A stretch of 7,660 nucleotides of DNA. Source: an uncultured Gemmatimonadota bacterium (GTDB lineage: Bacteria; Gemmatimonadota; Gemmatimonadetes; Gemmatimonadales; GWC2-71-9). This document shows positions 1 through 5,880 of the stretch, piece by piece. How positions within the stretch are numbered: the stretch's first letter is position 1; each line of letters opens with the position of its first letter. The stretch is from the NCBI GenBank assembly GCA_946479825.1, contig CAMLHU010000099.1:1-7660 (forward strand), given 5' to 3'. Both the position numbers and the translations under genes were made by a program. A model generated the notes under the pieces. That model saw only the letters and a list, made by a program, of their open reading frames with translations. It had not been told where the DNA came from and searched no databases.

Positions 1-1385
1 ACGGCGAAGAGCCGCACCTCGCGGTCGACGTCGGTGAGCGCGCGCTCGAGCGTCGAGATCGCCCCCGGCGAGCCGAGCTCAGCCAGCGCCTGCGCCGAGG
101 CGAGCCGCACCCCGGGGTCCTCGTGGGTCAGCGTCTGCGCCAGCCCCGGCACCGCCGGCTGGAGCTTGAGCCGCCCCGACAGGGCGATCGCGGCGTGCAG
201 CGCCGGGCTCTCGGGACTGCCGAGGATGCGGAGGATCTCCGTCGGGTTGGCCTCGGCCAGCTGCGCCGCCACCCGCTCGAGCATCGCCTTGGCCGTCGCG
301 TTCGAGGCGGTCGGGAGCCACACCATCACCGGTTCGAGCGCGGTGCCGCGCAGCTCGCGGAACAGCTCGCGCAGGTCGTCCTCGGCCGGGGGCGTGGTCG
401 CCTCGTCGATGGCGCGGAGCAGCTCGGACACGACGGTCGGGTCGCTGATCTGCGAGGCGAAGCCCTCGAGCCGGGCCCGGTGCGGCTCCTCGAGCGACCG
501 CGCCCTGAGCGCCAGGACCTTCGTCTCGCGGAGCATCTCGGCCACCGCCCGCAGGTCGCCCGCGGCCAGCAGGTACGCCGGGAAGCTCTCCAGGATGCCG
601 AGGATCTCGTCGCGGACGTCGGCGCCGACCTGGAGCTCGAACAGGTCGTAGAGGAACGCCATCACGTTGCTGCGGAGGTCCTGCTCGTACTCCTTCTTGA
701 CCTCGCGCGTGATGTAGGCCACCTCCTGCTCGTCGAGGAAGTACAGGGTGGAGTCGAAATCCTCCATCCGCACCATCCCCGGCGGCCGGTCGGCGGCGTC
801 CTGCTGCACCGTGTCGCGGGTCCGGCTCTTCTGCTCCTCCGCCGTCTCGGGCGGGGCGTCGGCACCCCCCGACGAGAAGCCTGTCACGGGCGCGCCCGTC
901 ACCGCCGGCGGCGGGGCGTCGGTCAGGATCTCGGTGAAGGTGTAGTGCAGCAGCTGGAAGTCCTGCTCCCAGAGCAGCGTGAGCAGGTCGTCCTCGGCGT
1001 CGCTCGGCAGCGAGCGCACCTTGTTGATCACCTCGAGGAACCGCACGATCTCGTCGCGCTCCACCCCGGGCCGCAGGGTCAGGAGCCGGAGCCCGTCCTT
1101 GAACAGCGTCCACGCCAGGCTGTCCGACCGCGACGCCTGGCGATAGACCACCTGGTCGTCCCAGGTGAACTCGCTCTCGGTGATGACGAAGCTGAGCTCC
1201 GTCAGCACCTCCCAGATCGGCGCGAACGAGGCCCGCACCGCCTCCACCGCCCGCTGGTAGATCGGGTTGTTCGGCAGGTAGATCTGGATGGCGCGGAGCG
1301 CCTTGACCATCGTGCGGAGGAGCTCCTCCACCTGGGCGGCAGGGAGCAGGACCTCCGAGGCGCCGGAGTCGCGCGGCGCCGTCAC
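1..1385 (-). CDS. HEAT-repeat protein of unknown function, partial (C-terminus beyond the left edge)
   Basis: The frame is open for 461 codons from a GTG at 1385-1383 and continues off the window. The start overlaps the trpB stop (GTGA), with a weak GGGG element 7 nt upstream; an in-frame ATG at codon 26 is an alternative. Residues about 20-155 form a helical, unrecognised N-terminal region with aromatic and charged patches ([15 protein letters not shown] at 33-47, LFKDGLRLL at 94-102). Residues about 156-205 are a Pro/Ala/Gly/acid-rich linker. The rest is helical, and from about 390 it shows HEAT or PBS-lyase-like repeats: paired helices with the Asp-x-x-x-Arg-x-x-Ala pattern ([12 protein letters not shown], then [10 protein letters not shown]). 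HEAT arrays generally act as protein-binding scaffolds. There is no signal peptide or membrane segment, so it is probably cytoplasmic. Its coupling to trpB suggests co-expression, but no tryptophan role can be read from the sequence. Confidence 0.85.
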   Translation of the reverse strand, partial: MTAPRDSGASEVLLPAAQVEELLRTMVKALRAIQIYLPNNPIYQRAVEAVRASFAPIWEVLTELSFVITESEFTWDDQVVYRQASRSDSLAWTLFKDGLRLLTLRPGVERDEIVRFLEVINKVRSLPSDAEDDLLTLLWEQDFQLLHYTFTEILTDAPPPAVTGAPVTGFSSGGADAPPETAEEQKSRTRDTVQQDAADRPPGMVRMEDFDSTLYFLDEQEVAYITREVKKEYEQDLRSNVMAFLYDLFELQVGADVRDEILGILESFPAYLLAAGDLRAVAEMLRETKVLALRARSLEEPHRARLEGFASQISDPTVVSELLRAIDEATTPPAEDDLRELFRELRGTALEPVMVWLPTASNATAKAMLERVAAQLAEANPTEILRILGSPESPALHAAIALSGRLKLQPAVPGLAQTLTHEDPGVRLASAQALAELGSPGAISTLERALTDVDREVRLFA

Positions 1386-2584
1386 GCCGTCGCCCCGGTG
1401 AGCGCGGCCACGTGGGCCACGTCCTTGTCCCCCCGGCCGCTCAGGCAGAGCAGCACGAGGTCGTCGGCGCCCCAGCGGCCGCGGGCGGCCTCGATCCACG
1501 CCACCGCGTGCGCGGTCTCGAGCGCGGGGATGATCCCCTCGAGCTCGGAGAGCCGGCGGAAGCCGGCCAGGGCCTGGGCGTCGGTCACCGCTTCGTAGGT
1601 CACGCGTCCGGTATCCTTGAGCCAGCTGTGTTCGGGGCCGACGCCGGGATAGTCGAGGCCGGCCGAGACCGAGTGGGCCGGCATCACCTGGCCGTCCTCG
1701 TCCTGCAGGAGATAGCTCAGGCAGCCGTGCAGCACCCCCGGCCGCCCGGCCGAGAGCGTGGCGGCGTGGCGCCCGCTCGCGACCCCCTCCCCCGCCGCTT
1801 CCACGCCGACCATCGCCACGTCCGGATCGGCGATGAATCCGCTGAACATCCCGATCGCGTTGGACCCGCCCCCCACACACGCCACCACCGCGGCCGGAAG
1901 GCGGCCGTACCGCTCCAGCATCTGGGCCCGGGCCTCGCGACCGATCACCGACTGGAAATCGCGCACCATCCGTGGGAAGGGATCGGGGCCGACGACGGAT
2001 CCAATGATATAGTGGGTGGTCGGGACGTTGGTGACCCAGTCGCGCAGGGCTTCGTTGGTGGCGTCCTTGAGGGTCCGGGTGCCGCTCTCGACCGGCACCA
2101 CCGTGGCGCCCAGGAGCCGCATCCGATAGACGTTGAGCGCCTGCCGCGCCACGTCCTCCGCCCCCATGTAGACCACGCACTCGAGCCCGAACCGGGCACA
2201 CACCGTGGCCGTGGCGACGCCGTGCTGCCCCGCCCCGGTCTCGGCGATGATCCGGCGCTTCCCCATCCGCCGGGCGAGGAGCACCTGGCCGATGGTGTTG
2301 TTGATCTTGTGGGCGCCGGTGTGGTTCAGGTCCTCCCGCTTGAGCACCACCCGGCAGCCGACCACCGCCCCGAAGCGCTGGGCCTCGGTGAGCGGGGTCG
2401 GGCGGCCGGAGAACTCGCGTAGTATGGTCTCATACTCCGCGATGAATCGAGGGTCGGACCGGGCCGAATCGTACAGCTCGGCGAGCTCGTCCAGGGCGGC
2501 GATCAAGGTCTCGGGGACGTAGCGCCCGCCGTAGGGACCGAACCGGCCCGCGACCGCCCGCTCAGGGGAAACGGAGATCGCCAA
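1382..2584 (-). CDS. trpB: Tryptophan synthase beta chain
   Basis: This PLP enzyme condenses indole with L-serine to give tryptophan, normally in an alpha2-beta2 complex with TrpA. The 400-residue product has the usual family length and starts near the conserved [13 protein letters not shown] segment at residue 15. The PLP lysine is K93 in GAHKINN, the catalytic glutamate is E115 in AETGAGQHG, the PLP-phosphate loop GGGSN is at 238-242, and the C-terminal LSGRGDKD with its cofactor-contacting Ser is at 381-388. All key residues are present. The chosen start is TTG at 2584-2582 because a full GGAGG (2595-2591) lies 6 nt upstream; the same open frame extends to 2842 but that stretch is antisense-frame noise inside trpF. 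The gene overlaps trpF by 23 nt and the downstream HEAT gene by 4 nt. trpA does not follow it, which is unusual. Confidence 0.97.
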   Translation of the reverse strand: MAISVSPERAVAGRFGPYGGRYVPETLIAALDELAELYDSARSDPRFIAEYETILREFSGRPTPLTEAQRFGAVVGCRVVLKREDLNHTGAHKINNTIGQVLLARRMGKRRIIAETGAGQHGVATATVCARFGLECVVYMGAEDVARQALNVYRMRLLGATVVPVESGTRTLKDATNEALRDWVTNVPTTHYIIGSVVGPDPFPRMVRDFQSVIGREARAQMLERYGRLPAAVVACVGGGSNAIGMFSGFIADPDVAMVGVEAAGEGVASGRHAATLSAGRPGVLHGCLSYLLQDEDGQVMPAHSVSAGLDYPGVGPEHSWLKDTGRVTYEAVTDAQALAGFRRLSELEGIIPALETAHAVAWIEAARGRWGADDLVLLCLSGRGDKDVAHVAALTGATA

Positions 2585-3209
2585 CTGCTGCCTCCACGAA
2601 CCTGCGGATGAGAACTGGATCCTTCGAGGCGGGGGCCCGTTCGACCCCCGAGCTGACATCCACGACGTCGGGCCGGGCGGCGGCGACGGCAGCCGCCACG
2701 GTGTCCGGACGGAGCCCGCCGGCCAGCACCATCGGCCGGCCCTGCACGGCCCGGCGCGCGGCGCGCGCGAGGTCGAGCGGCAGCGCCACCCCCGCCCCAC
2801 CCGGCACCTCCGGGACGAACGGCTCGACCAGGATCGCGTCACCGGTCATCGCCGGATCGTAGCCGCGGCGAAGGTCCTCCTCCGACGCGACCCGCACCAC
2901 CCGCCACACCATCATTCCCTCGGCCGCCAGCCGAGCCGCCACCGGCTCGGCGACCGACCCGTGAAGTTGCGCGCCGCGGATGCCGACCGCGTCGCGGCGG
3001 CGGAGGATGGCGTCGGCGTCTGGGTCCGCGAACACGCCGAACACCGGCCGGCCGGCGGCCGCGGCCACCACGTCCCGGGCCTGGTCGTCGGTCACGGTCC
3101 GACGGGCGCCGGTGACAAATATCACACCAAGGTACGATGCTCCGGCCGCTACGGCTACGGCCGCGTCCTCGCCGCGCCGCAGTCCGCACACCTTCACCTC
3201 AACGGTCAC
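2562..3209 (-). CDS. trpF: Phosphoribosylanthranilate isomerase
   Basis: TrpF catalyses the Amadori rearrangement of phosphoribosylanthranilate to CdRP, the substrate of TrpC. The 215-residue (beta/alpha)8 barrel carries the N-terminal VKVCGL with the catalytic Cys at residue 8, QLHG at 81-84, the phosphate-binding LAGGL at 162-166 and VDVSSGVE near 183-190. Departures from the consensus are visible: the usual LLD before the GG(T/S)G loop reads LVE (E129 where the catalytic Asp is expected), the loop is GGAG (137-140), the following FDW is missing, and the usual SPR reads ARR. The start is taken as GTG at 3209-3207, which overlaps the trpC stop by 11 nt; an in-frame TTG at 3227 would add six residues. 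Fold and neighbours make the assignment firm, but the active-site variation deserves a test. Confidence 0.94.
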   Translation of the reverse strand: MTVEVKVCGLRRGEDAAVAVAAGASYLGVIFVTGARRTVTDDQARDVVAAAAGRPVFGVFADPDADAILRRRDAVGIRGAQLHGSVAEPVAARLAAEGMMVWRVVRVASEEDLRRGYDPAMTGDAILVEPFVPEVPGGAGVALPLDLARAARRAVQGRPMVLAGGLRPDTVAAAVAAARPDVVDVSSGVERAPASKDPVLIRRFVEAAVGDLRFP

Positions 3210-4020
3210 GGCGCGGGACCCCGGCAAAGGCCGCCACCAGCGCGGCCGGATCGGGGGCGGCGGAGAGCGCGGTGCCGATCAGCACCGCGTCGGCCCCGTG
3301 CGCCGCGGCCCGCGCGACGTGCTCCGGCGCCGACATCCCGCTCTCCGCCACGGCTACCCGCCCGGCGGGCACCTGTTCCACCAGCGCCCAGGCCGCGTCC
3401 ACGTCGATGCGGAACGTCGTGAGGTCGCGGCTGTTGACGCCCACCACCTGCGCGCCCGCCGTGAGCGCGGTGTCGAGCTCGCCCCGGTCGTGCACCTCCA
3501 CCAGCGCGTCGAGGCCGAGCCCCTCCGCGAACCGGAGCAGCTCCGCCAGCCGCCGCGGCGCCAGCGCGCGCACGATGAGCAGCGCCGCCGCCGCCCCGGC
3601 CGCGCGGGCCTCGAGCAGCTGCAGCTCGTCCACGATGAAGTCCTTGCGGAGCGCCGGCGCGGTGGTGCTGGCGGTGACGGCGCGGAGGTCGTCGAGCGAG
3701 CCGCCGAAATGGTCGGGCTCGGTCAGCACCGACACCGCGGCGGCCCCGGCCCGCACATACGCCAGGGCCTGTGACACCGCGTCGAGCCCCGGCGCGATCG
3801 CCCCCGCCGACGGCGACCGGCGCTTCACCTCGGCGATGAGCGCCACCCGCGGGCCGCGGAGCGCGGCGGCAAACCCCGGCGGCCGGGGCCGCTCGAGCGC
3901 CGCCCGCTCGATCTCGCCCCGCCGGGCCCGGAGCTCCGGGAGCCGGGCCCGCGCCCCGGCCACGATCCGGTCCAGGACCCCCTCGCTCTTGCCCTTCGGC
4001 CCATCTTCGGGTACGTTCAT
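3199..4020 (-). CDS. trpC: Indole-3-glycerol phosphate synthase
   Basis: TrpC closes CdRP to indole-3-glycerol phosphate with loss of CO2 and water. The 273-residue product is of normal length for a monofunctional enzyme (no TrpF fusion; trpF is separate and downstream). The family's catalytic residues can be placed: E64 and K66 in AEVKRRSPS, K126 in LRKDF, E175 in LVEVH, N196 in GVNSRDL, and E226-S227 in AESG. The phosphate-binding IGTAL lies at 248-252. The ATG at 4020-4018 has only a weak GGA upstream. It is the first gene of the trpC-trpF-trpB-HEAT run, and its start lies 41 bp from the divergent lexA start, so its promoter must lie in that gap or inside the lexA coding region. Confidence 0.97.
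   Translation of the reverse strand: MNVPEDGPKGKSEGVLDRIVAGARARLPELRARRGEIERAALERPRPPGFAAALRGPRVALIAEVKRRSPSAGAIAPGLDAVSQALAYVRAGAAAVSVLTEPDHFGGSLDDLRAVTASTTAPALRKDFIVDELQLLEARAAGAAAALLIVRALAPRRLAELLRFAEGLGLDALVEVHDRGELDTALTAGAQVVGVNSRDLTTFRIDVDAAWALVEQVPAGRVAVAESGMSAPEHVARAAAHGADAVLIGTALSAAPDPAALVAAFAGVPRRDR
3989..4017 (+). promoter_or_regulatory. Possible sigma70-type promoter for lexA
   Basis: TTGCCC (3989-3994) and TACGTT (4012-4017) are separated by 17 bp. They match the -35 and -10 consensus at 4 of 6 and 3 of 6 positions. Transcription would begin near 4024, giving a leader of roughly 38 nt that includes the strong lexA ribosome binding site. The promoter would lie within the 5' end of trpC on the other strand, as the short gap requires. 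Weak -10; treat as a candidate. Confidence 0.3.
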
Positions 4021-4033
4021 TCGGAGTCCGTTC
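4015..4033. promoter_or_regulatory. Candidate LexA operator: repeated GTTC motif between trpC and lexA
   Basis: Two GTTC tetramers (4015-4018 and 4030-4033) lie 15 bp apart in direct orientation, flanking a short odd palindrome CGGAGTCCG (4022-4030). The repeat overlaps the trpC start codon and sits just upstream of the lexA ribosome binding site, where an autoregulatory LexA operator would be expected. Direct GTTC repeats are known LexA targets in Alphaproteobacteria, but there with a 7-bp spacer, so the 11-bp spacer here is not a match. This is weak evidence. Confidence 0.25.
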
Positions 4034-4061
4034 GGTCACCACCCGCCCGGAGGGGGCAGCG

Positions 4062-4670
4062 ATGCCGCTCACCAAGCGTCAAAGCGAGATCCTCGAGTTC
4101 GTGCGCGGCTACATCGCGGAACAGGGCTACGCGCCGAGCTTCGAGGAGATCGCCCAGCAGTTCGAGTTCCAGTCGCTCGCGACGGTGCACGAGCACCTGA
4201 CCAACCTCGAGCGCAAGGGCTACATCCGGCGCAGCCACAACGAGAGCCGGTCCATCGAGGTGCTCCCCCCGCGGGGCCAGGCCACCGCGACGGAGATCCC
4301 CCTCCTCGGGAGCGTGGCCGCCGGCACCCCCATCGAGTCGCTGATGCACGACGAGATGGTCGCCGTCCCGGACGACATCCTGCCGCGGCGCGGGCCCAAC
4401 TACGCGCTCCGGGTGCGCGGCCAGTCGATGATCGACGAGCACATCTGCGACGGCGACGTCGTCGTGGTCCACGGCCGCGAGTCGGCCGAGAACGGCGAGA
4501 TGGTCATCGCCCTGGTCAACGGCTCCGAGGCCACGGTCAAGAAGTTCTACCGCGAGCCCGGCGGCTGGGTCCGGCTGCAGCCCGCCAACGCCACGATGAG
4601 CCCGATGCGCTTCCAGGAGCGCGACGTGGTCATCCAGGGGATCGTGGTCGGCGTGCTCCGGAAATTCTGA
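4062..4670 (+). CDS. lexA: LexA repressor, self-cleaving SOS regulator
   Basis: LexA represses DNA-damage genes and is inactivated by RecA-stimulated self-cleavage. The 202-residue product matches the usual length. Residues 1-70 form the winged helix-turn-helix, with PSFEEIAQQFEF and TVHEHLTNLERKGYI at positions typical of the family. The S24 peptidase part is intact: cleavage site A87-G88 in GSVAAG, nucleophile S122 in GQSM, and general-base K160 in ATVKKF. The ATG at 4062 has a strong GGAGG (4049-4053) with an 8-nt spacer. It is embedded in the trp gene group on the opposite strand: divergent from trpC (41 bp) and convergent with trpD (21 bp). Every functional residue is present, so I expect an active SOS repressor, probably autoregulated. 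Confidence 0.97.
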   Translation: MPLTKRQSEILEFVRGYIAEQGYAPSFEEIAQQFEFQSLATVHEHLTNLERKGYIRRSHNESRSIEVLPPRGQATATEIPLLGSVAAGTPIESLMHDEMVAVPDDILPRRGPNYALRVRGQSMIDEHICDGDVVVVHGRESAENGEMVIALVNGSEATVKKFYREPGGWVRLQPANATMSPMRFQERDVVIQGIVVGVLRKF

Positions 4671-4686
4671 CCCCCGCCCGTCAGTC

Positions 4687-4713
4687 GGCCGTCACGTCTC
4701 CCGCGTGGCGGCC
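4687..4713. terminator. Stem-loop at the lexA/trpD convergent junction
   Basis: A 10-bp stem (4687-4696 pairing with 4704-4713) closes a 7-nt loop. In the plus-strand transcript all pairs are Watson-Crick except one G-U at 4692/4708; in the minus-strand transcript that pair becomes an A-C mismatch. It begins 17 nt after the lexA stop and contains the trpD stop codon. No T-tract follows on either strand, so it is not a textbook intrinsic terminator. It could still slow or end transcription between the two converging genes. Confidence 0.4.
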
Positions 4714-5744
4714 CTGAGCCGGGCCAGCCGCTCAGCCCCCCGCCGTTCGCGGAGCGACCGCTCCGCCGCCGCCACTGCGTCCCCGAAGCTCCGCTCCCCC
4801 TCCGACACATAGATCGCCGCCGCGGCGTTGAGCACCACCGCGGCACGCGCCGCGGCGTCGTCGGCGCCATCGAGCAGCCGCTCGACCCGCGCGGCGTTCT
4901 CGGCCGGCGCGCCCCCCGCGAGCGCCGCCAGCTCGACCGCCGGCAGGCCGTATTCCGCCGGGTCCAAGGTCCAGGTCGAGATCTCCCCGCCCCGCACCTC
5001 CCACACGGCTGTCGGCCCCACCGGGCTCACCTCGTCCATCCCCACGTCGCCGTGCACCACCAGCGCGTGCTCCGCTCCGAGCAGCGCGAGCGCCTCGGCG
5101 ATGCGCGGGGCGCGCCCGCGGTCCGCGACGCCCACCACCTGGCGCCGCGCGCCGGCGGGATTGCCGAGGGGGCCCAGGAGGTTCATCACCGTCGGGACGC
5201 CGAGTTCGCGGCGGACCGGCCCGGTGTGGCGCATCGCGGGGTGATACACCGGGGCGAAGAGGAACGCGATCCCCGCCTGGGCCAGCGCGTGCGCGGCGCG
5301 GTCTGGGGCGAGGTCGATCATCACGCCGAGCGCCTCGAGCAGGTCGGCCGAGCCGCTCCGCGAGGTGAAGCTGCGGTTGCCGTGCTTGGCGATCGGCACG
5401 CCGGCGCCGGCCGCCACCAGCGCCGCCGCCGTCGAGATGTTGAACGTGGTCACCGCACCGCCGCCGGTGCCGCAGGTGTCCACCAGCGCCTCGACCCGGG
5501 GCCCGCCCGGCGTCGCGGGGAGCGGCACCATCGCGCGGCGGAGCGCCGCGGCGGCGCCGGCGATCTCCTCGGCGGTCTCGCCCAGCACCCGGAGCGCCAC
5601 CAGCAGCGCGGCGAGCTGGGCGGGGCTCGCGGCGCCGGCCATCACCGCGTCGAATGCGGCGCCGGCGGCCTCCGCCGACAGGTGGCGGCCGTGGGCCAGC
5701 TCGCGCAGCGCGGCGGTCAGCGGGTCGGTGGGCGCGGCGTTCAA
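4692..5744 (-). CDS. trpD: Anthranilate phosphoribosyltransferase
   Basis: TrpD joins anthranilate to PRPP, giving phosphoribosylanthranilate for TrpF. The 350-residue product (TTG start at 5744-5742) matches the family's length, with the usual N-terminal helical region (LTAALRELAHGRHLSAEAA) soon after the start. Visible motifs are the PRPP loop at 92-96, TFNISTAAA after it, KHGNR at 120-124, SGSADLLEALG, HPAMRHTGPVRREL (anthranilate-site Arg region), NLLGPLGNP, and the metal-binding D237-E238 in GMDEVSP. The PRPP loop reads GTGGG where GTGGD is usual. The open frame extends upstream to a GTG at 5855, but that would run through the promoter at 5792-5821, so I prefer the TTG; its ribosome binding site is poor. 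It is monofunctional, with no TrpG fusion, and is separated from trpCFB by lexA. Confidence 0.94.
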   Translation of the reverse strand: MNAAPTDPLTAALRELAHGRHLSAEAAGAAFDAVMAGAASPAQLAALLVALRVLGETAEEIAGAAAALRRAMVPLPATPGGPRVEALVDTCGTGGGAVTTFNISTAAALVAAGAGVPIAKHGNRSFTSRSGSADLLEALGVMIDLAPDRAAHALAQAGIAFLFAPVYHPAMRHTGPVRRELGVPTVMNLLGPLGNPAGARRQVVGVADRGRAPRIAEALALLGAEHALVVHGDVGMDEVSPVGPTAVWEVRGGEISTWTLDPAEYGLPAVELAALAGGAPAENAARVERLLDGADDAAARAAVVLNAAAAIYVSEGERSFGDAVAAAERSLRERRGAERLARLRAATRET

Positions 5745-5791
5745 CGGCGTCTCGGTGGGCAGCAAGATCGGGGGCGGGACACGGGTGCGGG

Positions 5792-5821
5792 AGTGTACCG
5801 GGCGAACGCGGCTTTTGTCAA
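5792..5821 (-). promoter_or_regulatory. Sigma70-type promoter of trpD
   Basis: On the minus strand a perfect TTGACA (5821-5816) is followed after 18 bp by TACACT (5797-5792), a 4 of 6 match to TATAAT. The start of transcription would fall near 5785, giving a leader of roughly 40 nt before the TTG start of trpD. That leader is too short for a classical trp attenuator, and no Trp-rich leader peptide is seen. Confidence 0.65.
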
Positions 5822-5830
5822 CGCTGACAA
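5815..5830. promoter_or_regulatory. Inverted repeat over the trpD -35 box (operator candidate)
   Basis: TTGTCA (5815-5820) and TGACAA (5825-5830) form perfect 6-bp half-sites around a 4-bp centre (ACGC). The repeat covers the -35 box of the trpD promoter and ends 14 bp before the -35 of the proposed truA promoter. This is a typical position for a repressor site. The regulator is unknown; it does not resemble the E. coli TrpR operator. Confidence 0.4.
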
Positions 5831-5843
5831 CGAGTTGCGCCGC

Positions 5844-5872
5844 TTGAACCGGCACCCTTCGCGGGCTAGATT
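5844..5872 (+). promoter_or_regulatory. Probable truA promoter giving a leaderless transcript
   Basis: TTGAAC (5844-5849) and TAGATT (5867-5872) are spaced by an ideal 17 bp and each matches the sigma70 consensus at 4 of 6 positions. The expected transcription start is at about 5879-5881, on or next to the truA ATG at 5881. No Shine-Dalgarno element precedes that ATG, which agrees with leaderless translation. Confidence 0.5.
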
Positions 5873-5880
5873 CCGGCGCG

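Noticed and set aside
79..1113. Minus-strand 344-codon open frame inside the HEAT gene
   Set aside because: The translation is almost entirely Ala/Arg/Gly/Pro. The overlapping frame that starts at 1385 gives normal protein composition and HEAT repeats.
123..1598. Long plus-strand open frame of 491 codons
   Set aside because: It lies antisense to the HEAT gene in a G+C-rich region, is dominated by Arg/Leu/Glu/His/Gly without any fold motif, and runs into the end of trpB. It is a codon-bias shadow.
1412..2422. Plus-strand open frame opposite trpB
   Set aside because: Antisense to a fully conserved trpB, low-complexity composition and no ribosome binding site that makes sense.
2585..2842. N-terminal extension of trpB by 86 codons
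   Set aside because: The extension lies wholly within trpF in another frame, has biased composition (Arg/Ser/Trp/Pro), and a GGAGG with ideal spacing supports the TTG at 2584.
4053..4082. trpC promoter with TTGACG (-35, minus strand, 4082-4077)
   Set aside because: The -35 is good (5 of 6), but no acceptable -10 occurs at 16-18 bp spacing (CTGCCC and neighbours), so I do not list it as a feature.
5745..5785. trp attenuator or leader peptide before trpD
   Set aside because: The leader is only about 40 nt, with no small Trp-rich open frame and no alternative stem-loops.
5745..5855. N-terminal extension of trpD from the GTG at 5855
   Set aside because: It would place the -35 and -10 of a good promoter and an inverted repeat inside the coding region and lengthen the protein beyond the family norm.
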